Shown here piece after piece: positions 8,446 to 18,000 of a stretch of 27,178 nucleotides of DNA. Position 1 is the stretch's first letter, and every line of letters begins with the position of its first letter. This DNA comes from Didymodactylos carnosus (lineage: Eukaryota > Rotifera > Eurotatoria > Philodinida > Philodinidae): NCBI GenBank assembly GCA_905250885.1, contig CAJNOQ010001970.1, positions 1-27,178 of the forward strand, written 5' to 3'. Below the pieces are notes generated by a model. That model had not been told where the DNA came from, did not search any database, and worked only from the letters and a program-made list of their open reading frames with translations. The position numbers and the translations under genes are program-made.

Positions 8446-10859
8446 CTAAAAACAAATGCCATGACATGATAAGCTATTTTCTTGAAAGGCAATACTTCAT
8501 AGTACTTACTTGTTATCATTTTCAAAAGCACGTTTATACACGGCCACAACAGCTGCACCCCCAAGTCCAATATTGTGTTGAAGACCAATTTTTGCATTTT
8601 TCACCTGTCTTTCATCTGCTTCATTTCGTAATTGCCAACACAGTTCACAACATTGTGCCAATCCTTCAAAAATAGCATTAAACTGTAAATAAACACATTT
8701 TTACTTTATCTGCACCCTTACCAGTGGCTCCCAATGGATGTCCCTTTGATATTAGACCTCCACTTGGATTGACAACATATTTTCCCCCATACGTGTTGTC
8801 GCCTTTTTCTACCATCTCACCAGCTTTCCCTAAGAAAAATATTAAAATGCTTTCAAGAAAATTGTCTGAATATCTCTTTTAAAGGTGTGGTTCGTTAAAG
8901 TACATTTAAATCAATTTTTTGCACATATTTCAAGATTTTTTATTTTGAAAATACACCATGGGTAATGTATCAGCGGAAAACTGTAACGTTTGTCGTCCAC
9001 TCACCTTCACTGCACAAACCAAGTGCTTCATATGTAATAAGTTCATTTGCTGAAAAACAGTCTAAAAAGCCAGAACATCATGCTACATGAATTTATTAAA
9101 ATTATTTCATGAGGACGAGCTATACCATGCAATTCGACGACTTGAACATCTTCTGGTTTCAAACCTGAAATAAACAAAACATTAATTTATTAATTTATGA
9201 TATAGAGAAAAGTCAACCTACCAGCATTCGAAAACGCGTGTTTCGCAGCTGCTTTACTCATGTCATAGCCCACCTGAGAGAAAAATCATTAATTAGAAAA
9301 TTTATCCTTCCATCAAGTCTAATTCAACATACCAAACGCATACAATCATTTGAATCAAATGTTGAAGACGTATCTGTTGACATTTCAATGGCTAATATCT
9401 CGACAGCTTTTTGACGAAGATGTGAATGGTTTCTAATGAATTTTTCACTAACTAAAATAGCCGCTGCACTACCATCGGACGTTGGACTAGACAGTAAGAT
9501 TTTTTTCTCATTTTTGAGTTCAAAGAAGGTCATTTTTTTACCAGCACTGTAATTTTGTTAGTGGTTCGTATACCATTGGCGAATTTTTAATTTGATCTAA
9601 TGAATATTCGTCACGAAATTGTGAATAACTAAAAACAACTAATTGTTTCTGTTAAAAATGTAAAAATTAACTTGCTTTTCAAGAAAGGAAAGAATACATA
9701 CGGATTGTTTTTGCTATGTCTATGGTTTTTTTCTGCTATTTTTGCCAAAATGTCTGATGATATCCCTAGAGAGATAAAATATGGTCACTATAACCGATTT
9801 GTACTAACTGTTCGGACTGTCAGTCTATTACACAATTGTATCTGGGAATTATAATGCATCGCGGCTATACTGTTGTTCTCTTAAATTTTAGTGGAAACTG
9901 ACTCAGCTTAGGATCGCACAATATAGTTCTCTATGTCAGCGTGTGTAAACGCTTACCGTATTTTTGCATGTAGTCTCGTCCGGCATTACCAAATAACTGC
10001 GAGGCAGGAGGAGCTGTGTTAAATTCATATCGTTCTGACATTACTTCAATATGTTTATCCATCGGATTTGTTCTGTCGGAAAACTAAATTAAATTAAAAG
10101 GTAGGAAATGTAATGTTTGTTTATCATTGACTGATAGACACATACTTGTGATGATAATGAGCCACGCTGCATTTTCTCGAAACCAAGAGCTAAAGCACAG
10201 TCGACTAAACCTAATTAGAAATACAATATAATGAGAACAATCAGCTAGCTAAAATAATTAAGCATCTTTATATTCGTACCGCCTTGAATATGACGTGCAG
10301 TCAACAACAACGCTGATGAACCTGTTGAGCAATTGTTATTCACATTAAAAATCGGTATTCCAGTAAGTCCAATAGGATAAAGTGCACGTTGTCCACAAGT
10401 ACTATCACCTAAATACGACGATAAAAGCATTGAATGGTCGTGTTCTATGGAAATAGTTTTTCTCACCATAAACGTATCCAACTACTGCTTGCTCAATTTC
10501 GTTGTAAGATATATTCGCATCTTTCAACGCTTTTGTAACTTGTAAAATACAAATAGTAATACAAAGAGTCCTGTTATTGTAAGACTGAATATTGTGTGCA
10601 TACCTGACTCTTTAGCCATATCTGGATAATCGAAATTCTCTCGTCTGCCAGGCTTTTCAAACTGGAAAAGAAAAAAACGACGGATATTCTCTAATTTAAA
10701 TCAAATCTGTTTGAATAATCATCAATCGCAAAGAGCGTAAGATCAGAGAAATTGGTCTGTCTTACAAAGCTAAAACTAAATTTGTGTTTCACCAACCTTT
10801 GTCATACCGACACCAACTACAAAGACACGATTCATTGCCTTCTTTTGAGATGTGCTCAT
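8421..10859 (-). CDS. SCPx / DAF-22-type peroxisomal 3-ketoacyl-CoA thiolase
   Basis: Fifteen exons on the minus strand give 417 residues: 10859-10797, 10661-10604, 10538-10467, 10408-10280, 10210-10146, 10083-9957, 9765-9702, 9628-9542, 9486-9333, 9273-9222, 9164-9126, 9061-9005, 8829-8722, 8663-8510, 8445-8421. All are GT-AG and phase-consistent. The family cleaves 3-ketoacyl-CoA, including branched and bile-acid-type chains, in peroxisomal beta-oxidation. Visible motifs are [11 protein letters not shown] at the N-terminus, [10 protein letters not shown] with nucleophile Cys91, [25 protein letters not shown] (His303) and GHPLGATG (His353) in a glycine-rich end. The C-terminus is SSKL, a type 1 peroxisomal signal. 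Vertebrate SCPx continues into an SCP2 lipid-transfer domain; this one stops after the thiolase, like nematode DAF-22. An in-frame ATG at 10922 could add 21 residues; I chose 10859 by homology and its AAAATG context. Confidence 0.95.
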
Positions 10860-10922
10860 TTTTAATTGATTTTGATAATTCCAATAATTCGGCTTCTGAA
10901 TTATGAATCTAACAAGGAACAT

Positions 10923-11937
10923 TATTCTAAGAATTAAAATTCGATTCAATATATTCCGATTTTTAAAATGACTATGCAGCAGTGATTCCAATCGGGAGAT
11001 CGGGCATGCCAATCTCTTCCTGAGTTTTTCGACTTTCCATCAGGATTTTTGCCATGACTTTTCACCGTGAAAAAATATTCTTCCAACCCTTTTAGCCGTT
11101 GAGATTTGCCCCAGCGTTAAAACTAAAATTCTATTTGTGGTACTGGCTCAAACACAGTAGAGCGTAACATCTTTGTTATTTCAGATTACCACGAGTGATC
11201 TGTTTAGATTTCTGAAATACTTTTTCAGAAAAAGCAAAGTACATAGTGGGACAGAGAGTAGGATAGAAGTCACAAGAGAAATTCTGGACCCTCGCAGCTC
11301 CAGCGCTAAAAATAATTTTTTCCGGCTTTTAAGGCTTTAAATTTTTCTTTTGACACATTTTAAGGCTTTGCACGATTTAATATTTTTAACGCGTTCTCTC
11401 TTGTTATTTATGTGGATTAAAGACGTCCGAACGCCTTCTCATTTCTTGATTAATTCGAATTTATTCATCAAGTAGAAGGCATTAGTAGAATTAAAATTTT
11501 CAACGCGTTTGCTCGAGTCGAGTGAGTTCGAAGGCATGTAAAAAATTGTTTGTCGTTATCATCATTTAATAAGAATTAATGCGTATTCATTCATTCTAAT
11601 TTTTTTATCGTAGTTTGAACTCATCATTTATGATCAGAGCATTGAAGTAAAACACATTTAAAATATGGGAAGATTTTTGGAGGAGAGCTAAAAAGGAAAA
11701 AAATATAGTACCGGATAAAAATATTAGACATTTGTCACTCAAGAAACAACGATAGATGGGTAGTGACTTTAAATTTTGTGTACCTCTCACTGGATGATGA
11801 TCACTTAACGAGATTAATCCTCTTTCACTAGACAGTTTTTGAGATATAAGGGCTCCATTTCTTTTAACAGCTTCTGAAAAGTCGATGATTTATCAATACG
11901 TAAAAAGCACACTGTAGAAGAAAACGTATTCTCAAAA
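10923..11937. other. upstream of the thiolase; no gene recognised
   Basis: It holds the thiolase 5' flank and AT-rich DNA. Short related blocks with ACGCGTT and GAAGGCAT occur at 11386-11535 and again near 13897-13914, suggesting remnants of one dispersed repeat. The minus frame at 11605-11790 has no family resemblance. Confidence 0.45.
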
Positions 11938-11954
11938 ATTTGGAAAGGGTTTTT

Positions 11955-12057
11955 GAAAATGTTACTATATGATACTCTTTTGGAATTTCGAGGATAGCTT
12001 TTGAAAGGGTTTTCGAACTCTCAAGTACCCAAAAAGGTATCATATAGTAACATTTTC
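11955..12057. repeat. perfect 21-bp inverted repeat with 61-nt spacer
   Basis: The 21 bases at 11955-11975 are the exact reverse complement of 12037-12057 (core TGTTACTATATGATAC). The arms sit within the GGGTTTT-type repeat cluster, whose motifs flank them symmetrically, so this may be the centre or one end of the transposon remnant. Confidence 0.8.
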
Positions 12058-12381
12058 CTTAAAAAGAGTTTTTGAAGGTTGTACTACCCTTTCGAAAACT
12101 TTCTCAAGATTGATTTCCGAAGAAAAACTCTAGGTAACCAGTTATTTTCTAATGCAATGGACTCTCGATTTTTCTGATGAAAAAGAGAAATTACTATCAC
12201 TCGGCGTTCAAATCAAAAAAGAAAAACATGTATTTTTGAAACAAGTTGATCACAAGGACGGGGCGAGGGCTCAAGGGTCACCCTTCCCCCTTCGAAAAAA
12301 TTCGTATAAAATTACTGCTACTACGCAGGAAAAGAAGATTTATCATATTTTGCTGCCGAAAAAGCAAACATTTTCAAAAGC

Positions 12382-12638
12382 GAGACCGGTCTGATTTGTG
12401 AACATCTGCAATTTACATAATATCTAGATGTTCATATATGCAGATATCTTCCTCTTTTCTTTCACGATGGCGAATATCAGGAAGCGCCTCACTCTCATCT
12501 TCCCTCACCCCCACCTTCCCTTCTCCCCATTTCTATAACATCTGAATATCTAACTTGAATATCAGAAAATCTGAACATCCAGATATATATCTAGATATAT
12601 TATGTAAATTGCGGATGTTCACAAATCAGACCCTACTG
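12382..12638. mobile_element. 257-bp hAT-like MITE with perfect 8-bp target duplication
   Basis: Identical TCAAAAGC copies flank the element at 12374-12381 and 12639-12646. The ends are inverted repeats: both read inward as GGTCTGATTTGTGAACATC, then a C/T-variable GCAATTTACATAATAT block and CTAGAT. The right end begins CAG when read inward, as hAT termini often do. The interior is C/T-rich (about 12480-12535). It is non-coding and, given the exact duplication, relatively young. Confidence 0.85.
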
Positions 12639-12646
12639 TCAAAAGC

Positions 12647-12682
12647 AGGAGGGGATCATTCCCCGAAGTCGCTACGCCCCTG
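12647..12682. mobile_element. right end of a second hAT-like element (CAGGGGCGTAGC terminus)
   Basis: Read from 12682 leftward on the minus strand, the sequence starts CAGGGGCGTAGCGACTTCGG and continues toward GATCCCCTCC. This style of terminus (CAGGGGCGTAGC) is shared by many animal hAT-type non-autonomous elements. A possible degenerate partner lies near 12254-12295 (GGACGGGGCGAGGGC). If so, the 257-bp MITE inserted into this older element. The boundaries are uncertain. Confidence 0.35.
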
Positions 12683-13060
12683 GTTGACCACAATCCAAAG
12701 ACGGTATTTTCTAAAATCCTAAAAAATATTTGAACTTTCGGAAACTGAAGGGTTTTAGAAGAAATAATTCGAATTCCTTGAAAGGTATTTTCTAAAACTG
12801 AAAATAGTATTTCCAGATATGCTTTCAGTTTCAGAAGAAATTTTGAACAAAAAGGGTTTTTAGAAAACACCCTGTGCGATATTCAATCATACTGTTTCGG
12901 TATGCAAAAGTTTTCGTTTTCACCCAGCGGTTTTCAAAATTTCGAAAACCCTAAGGGTATCCCCTGAAACAGAAAAGGACTTCGAGCCCAGTTCGAATAC
13001 GAAAACGTTTTTAAAAGGGTTTTCGAAATATTCAGATTTTCTAAAATACGCTTTTTTTAA

Positions 13061-14132
13061 GTGAAGGTTGCAAAAATCAAGACAATACAGCCAATATAGC
13101 CTTTAGTTTAACGCCTTCAGATTTTCTAACATGAACTAATATACGCAGGCTTCGAAAATCTTCTTTCGACACATCCTACATCTTTAAAAACCTTAATTTT
13201 TAAACAAAATAATGTGTTCGGACATATTTTTAGTGTCAGATTCTGATCTAATGCATTCTAAGCCAACCTGCAATTTTCGTTCTTCTAGCGTTCACAGAGT
13301 TTTCGATTAGGGGGGAAGGAGAGAGGATTCCCCCCCTCGTTTGAAACTCGGAGTAAGTGTTCTCCGAGTAAGTGATTTCGGAGTAAGTTACTCCAAAATC
13401 ACTTACTCCGGTTAACTGGAACTCGGAGTTAGCAATCTTGAAGTAAATCAAAGGCCCGGAGTACATAAAACGGATTAAGTAATGTTCTGATAAAGTAAGC
13501 TAAAAGTATATTAATAATGAGATCATAGCTATGACATAAAAGAATCGAAAAGACCTATATTTAAGGTCCAGTTATCAATTAAAAAGGAGATGCAGTATTT
13601 GTAAATTGTTGTATTTTAAAAAAAGTTTCTAATTTTTATGCTAATCCTACAAGAGCAGGATCTCGAAATGTTAAAATATTTGTTGATGATAGTTAAACAA
13701 AAGTAAAAACAAGTTAGAAAAAGCGTTAAACGAGAGAAATTTTTGTTCATAACTTTTTTTTGGCGAGCAATTTTGTCATAAATAGAATTTTGTTCCAAAA
13801 ACTGGGAGTAAGTTCCTGAACTTCTCCCCCCTCGAAAAATTTGTAACGAAAACACTGAGCGTTCACATGTATTAGCAGCGCGCAATTGTCTTCTTTTACG
13901 CGTTCGAATGCCTTATTGTATCGCACGAATCTAATTGATGAGAATTTTGTAATAGATTATTAAGATCAGTGGAGGTTCAAAATTTATTCCTAGGGTAATG
14001 ACTGCTTTACTACATGTTAAATCGAGTTTGATCTTAGATACCTAAATTCATAGAGTAGATTCTTCACGTTAAAGGACGTAGCGCAATTATTCTCGACTTC
14101 GAAAAATTATGAGCATTACTCTAAAAGACCGT
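13061..14132. other. repeat-derived intergenic DNA, no gene recognised
   Basis: It contains the GGAGTAAGT repeat block (13343-13462) and two C-rich tracts with CCCCCCTCG (13333-13340, 13824-13833) that look like relatives. The minus frames at 13248-13466 and 13616-13885 are composed of these repeats or of low-complexity sequence. Confidence 0.5.
13343..13462. repeat. clustered GGAGTAAGT short repeats with an internal palindrome
   Basis: CTCGGAGTAAGT, TCCGAGTAAGTGAT, TTCGGAGTAAGTTACTCC, AATCACTTACTCCG, ACTCGGAGTTAG and CCCGGAGTAC occur within 120 bp. The direct and inverted copies form a strong hairpin around 13376-13410. A related GGGAGTAAGTTCC occurs at 13804-13816. This looks like subterminal repeat DNA of a decayed transposon. 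Confidence 0.65.
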
Positions 14133-14234
14133 GGACCTGTTTCTCAAAAAAGCTTAAAAAAAGAGAAAATTATACTTAAGTATTTTTGAGAAGCTCATTT
14201 AAGTAAAACTTGAGTTTTTTTGAGAAACAGATCC
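14133..14234. mobile_element. ~102-bp MITE-like inverted repeat
   Basis: The left end GGACCTGTTTCTCAAAAAA and the reverse complement of the right end (GGATCTGTTTCTCAAAAAAA) match with one substitution. A third related TTTTTGAGAAGCT segment lies in the middle. No target duplication is evident. It is non-coding. Confidence 0.65.
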
Positions 14235-14975
14235 CTGAAATGTGGATTCCTACTCATATTACAAAAGAGCTAAAATTCTATGTTGGTCCTCGGAAAAAAA
14301 CAGTTCCAGTATCTGAGGTAATGATATGGTGACCATGTACAAGTCTCATTTTGCCTCTTGCACCGTCTATAGCTCGTGAAACGTTTTGATGACATATACC
14401 AGAACGCTTTCTTTGGAAGCCTCTCTTAAGTTAGCAGCAAAAAACTACACGTTACTACAGAAAATGTGTTATTTTATCAAAATGTTATATTATTGCAATC
14501 AAATCACAAGAATGCATTTATATTAATTGAATTGATTTATAATCGCATCATTCTCTCTCATTGGTCAACTTATTCAACCTATGTAGAGCGTTGCTAAGTG
14601 CATTTGTCGCTTGCTATATACTGTTCCTCATTAAAATCACGTTATAACGAATGTATCTCATCTTATCTCAATCCAGTTCCTGTGCTTCTCAGTTTCATTT
14701 GTGAGAAACAATTTTTAAAAACGAAACGCCAATGAAATTTGCAAGAAACAAAATTGAAATGAAATGAATGTATAGCTTTAAATATAAAATAAATAAAAAG
14801 CATTGTTATGGATCCAGGAGTTTTCATGATGAGTCACTAGCATCCATTGCTTCGACATCTCATGATTAATATAATACTCATAATAGTAATAAAATAAAGT
14901 CGCATCTAATCCCTTTCCTGTCTGAAATTGATTCCCATACTGATACGCCAGCTTGATTATTATAATTAGTTAATA
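14235..14975. other. upstream region of syntaxin copy 2
   Basis: No reading frame with family resemblance. It presumably contains the promoter of syntaxin copy 2, but I cannot pick out a TATA box or known element with confidence. Confidence 0.5.
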
Positions 14976-15035
14976 CATTTTTCAGAGAAATATTAATAAA
15001 AAAGAGAGAAAATAATCATGGAACTAACGAATTGA
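14976..15035 (+). promoter_or_regulatory. 5' UTR splice acceptor and five-codon uORF of syntaxin copy 2
   Basis: The tract ACATTTTTCAG ends at 14985, 100 nt before the start codon at 15086. A uORF, ATG GAA CTA ACG AAT TGA, occupies 15018-15035. This mirrors the acceptor plus short uORF upstream of syntaxin copy 1. The acceptor may close a 5' UTR intron or accept a spliced leader; sequence alone cannot decide. Confidence 0.4.
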
Positions 15036-15085
15036 AGATCCAAATGTTTGGTATAGTTATTTACGTTTAAAATTAGAACAAAAGA

Positions 15086-18000
15086 ATGACCAAAGATCGC
15101 TTGCCCGCTCTCAAAGCAGTATGTGCCTAGTTTGTATTTTTGAATTAATCTAAAACTTACTAACTTCTTCAATTGTATGTGAAGTAATACCCCATGTAGT
15201 TTTTTCTACAGTGATTGGAAATATGGTATTCTATTTACAGTGCAAAAGGATGTAAATTCGAGATTTTCGATTCTTAAAAGTTAATTTTCTTAATGATTTA
15301 ATTTATGTACTGATTTTGAAGTTTTATACTAGGAAATAGTCTAGACAGTACTTGAAATTCAGTTTCGGACAAAGGTTGGAACGCAATCGTTAATAGGAAA
15401 TTTTCTCAGTAAAGTCGTTCTTTTTACATATCAATATAAATTTCTACTTTTCTTTTAGGCCCAGAATGCCGAAGACAGTGATCCAGACGGCGCTTATGCA
15501 ACCATTAATATGGAAGACAACAGTCGTTTTATGTCCGATTTTTTCACTCAGGTTTGTCATGGATAATTTCGGTCCTGAGTATCGTAACCCATAGAGCGTT
15601 GTGGGGACGATCTTCGAACTATTAATTAAACTTTTTCTTAACTAAAACAAAAAGATTCACATTCCCTCTAGAAAATTTCATGGAAAATCACATAGAAAAT
15701 CTGAATGGTTCGGACTACTCTTCAACGTATTATGAAGTTTCATTAAAGATTAAGCTTTTTAACATTAAAATGGAAAAGAGGCACTTGGACTGTTAAGCTT
15801 TAGAAAAAGAAAACAAAGCCCAAGAAAGGCGTTTTTATATTTTATATTTTAGGTTGATTCTTTACGTACCAACATCGATAAAATTCAAGAACTTGTTGAA
15901 GAAGTAAAACGTTTACACAGTACAATATTAGCTGCTCCACAAGCTGATGATCGTATGTGTGTAATTTAGTATCGATAAATCATTTAATTTTTTTAAACTT
16001 TTATAGGAACTAAAGAAGAACTCGAAGAAAAAATGGCTGAAATTAAAAAGATAGCCAATGAAGTACGACAAAGGCTGAAAAGTGCGTTACTATTTTGTTT
16101 CCGTGAGATTTTATAAACCACAGTAGCATTGATTGTTGTTTTCAGCTATGGAGACTGATATAGAATCAGAGGGACAAGAAAATGTCTGGCGATCAGCTGA
16201 TATACGCATTAGAAAAACACAGGTTTTCCATTTAATAGATTGACCGTTGTAGTTGGTGATGTTGTCCTTTTCTCGTGCATAGTTTATTTGTAGTACCATT
16301 TGCACAAGCTCCAAAAAGTAAAACGCTGCTTTCTTAAATGAATATGAGTAAAAAAAAAACGGCTATTCTAGCATTACAGTGAGTTACTGTAAACTCGACA
16401 AGATGACTATTTCGAGAATGCTTGTTGTTTTTGTGTATTCCTTAGCTAATGTTGTAATCAGTCGTTTGTTTTGGGCGAACTTCTACCTCTTTTTGCTCAC
16501 CAGAAGAAGTCCACTTGCGTCTACTTTCCTGTTCAGAAATGGAACAAACTCAAGAACAACAAGTTCAGTCACGAAAACCAAAATCACAGGCGGAATTCAG
16601 AATTGAAAAATCACAGGTAATAATTAGATCAGAAATCAAACGAAGAAGAAGAAGAAAACAGAATTAATTTTATTTACTTTTCGCGGTTTTTTCGTGTTAG
16701 TATAACTGTTTTCGTCGCCCAAAACGAACTGTTTGCTTTAAATATTATTGTTGTTGATGTTTGCAGCTAAAACAATTACTGCTCAACAGTTTTAGTCTGT
16801 AAACTGATTTCTAACGATTTCAAATGTTTTTAGCACGCTACATTATCAAGGAAATTTATTGACGTGATGAATGCGTATAATAATGCACAAATCGAATACC
16901 GTGAACGTTGCAAAGCGAGAATACAACGTCAGCTAGAAATCAGTGAGTTAGCGAAGTATATACGTGCATTTTTGTGCTAATTATTAGTTGTTTGTTGCTT
17001 TTATTACCATCAGAATATGTTGTATCTTATAGTTTCTTCCTGTTGTGTAGGTTTTATGAGGAGCAACTTTTCCTATTAGCTAGAACATCATGAATGAGAT
17101 TGTTTGAGATAAAATTGAGTTTCTTTGACTCCATGCTCTCTAAGGATTTTTTTCGTCAGGCTCGGATCGACGATGTTCAGGCTCCCATTGGAGCTTACAA
17201 ATATCAGAGGGCAAGGTTTTATTGATTTCAAAATATTTGAAAAATGAACTCTTCGAAGAAGAAAGTCATACGTTTAGAGAGATATTTGAATATTATACGC
17301 GTATATGAGCAGTGTTTAGTGTTCATGTTTGAAGGCTCATATTTGAACGGTTAGATTTTTTAAAATGAAGATTCAAAAACACAAACGAGTATATATAAAT
17401 CAAAACTCTAATATCTCTTCGGTTATAGTAAAATTATTAAGTAAAAGTTGTTTTATAGAGATAGATGCTCATCAAAAACAAATTCAACCATGTTTTCTTC
17501 TTTTATCAACGTTTAGTATTTTTGCTTTATTCTGCTCGATGTATGATATTGTTTTGTTGCCTAGATCGATTGGCATAATCGAACGAACAGCAAACAATGT
17601 TGTAGATCGAGTTATTCTATTCTTTTATGTAGTTTTGTATATGTTGTTTGCTTTTGTTTATCGAAAAAATCTTAGTTGTGTGTCATGACTCAAAGATTCC
17701 GTGAAATAATGAATGAATATAACAATACCATTTTAAGTTATCGACAGCGCTGCAAAGAAAGAATAATGAGACAGTTAGAAATCAGTAAGTAAAACAAACA
17801 AATGATGACGGATTATATTTGAGTAACATATTTTTATGTGTACTTTGTTCCATTACTATCCTCTAATCATTGATTTTTTTACTTTTTTTACAGCTGGACG
17901 TTCAATCAGCGAAGGTGAAGTTGAAGAAATGTTACAAAGTGAAAATCCTGCAATATTTACTGCAGGCGTAAGACATTTTCTATTATGAGTTTTATTTTAC

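Larger units (their letters stand above)
11938..13060. repeat. cluster of GGGTTTT(C/T)GAAA-type short repeats on both strands
   Basis: Variants of AAAGGGTTTTCGAAA recur many times, in both orientations, around 11946, 12006, 12065, 12090, 12753, 12780, 12852, 12930, 12945 and 13014. Many are linked by TTTTCTAAAA. Such dense subterminal-style motifs usually belong to a decayed DNA transposon. A 257-bp MITE (12382-12638) sits inside it. The plus frame 12152-12394 and the minus frame 12619-12870 lie in this repeat and show no protein family. Confidence 0.6.

Noticed and set aside
10776-11012. Long N-terminal extension of the thiolase beginning at 11012
   Set aside because: The codon at 11012 is TTG; the first in-frame ATG is at 10922, and the exon ends at the donor at 10797.
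16379-16606. 75-codon open frame over exon 5b
   Set aside because: Exon 5b is coding in a different frame with correct phases and homology; this one is a shadow.
17365-17688. 107-codon open frame between syntaxin exons 6a and 6b
   Set aside because: It lies in an intron, overlaps exon 6b in another frame, and is T-rich with no family resemblance.
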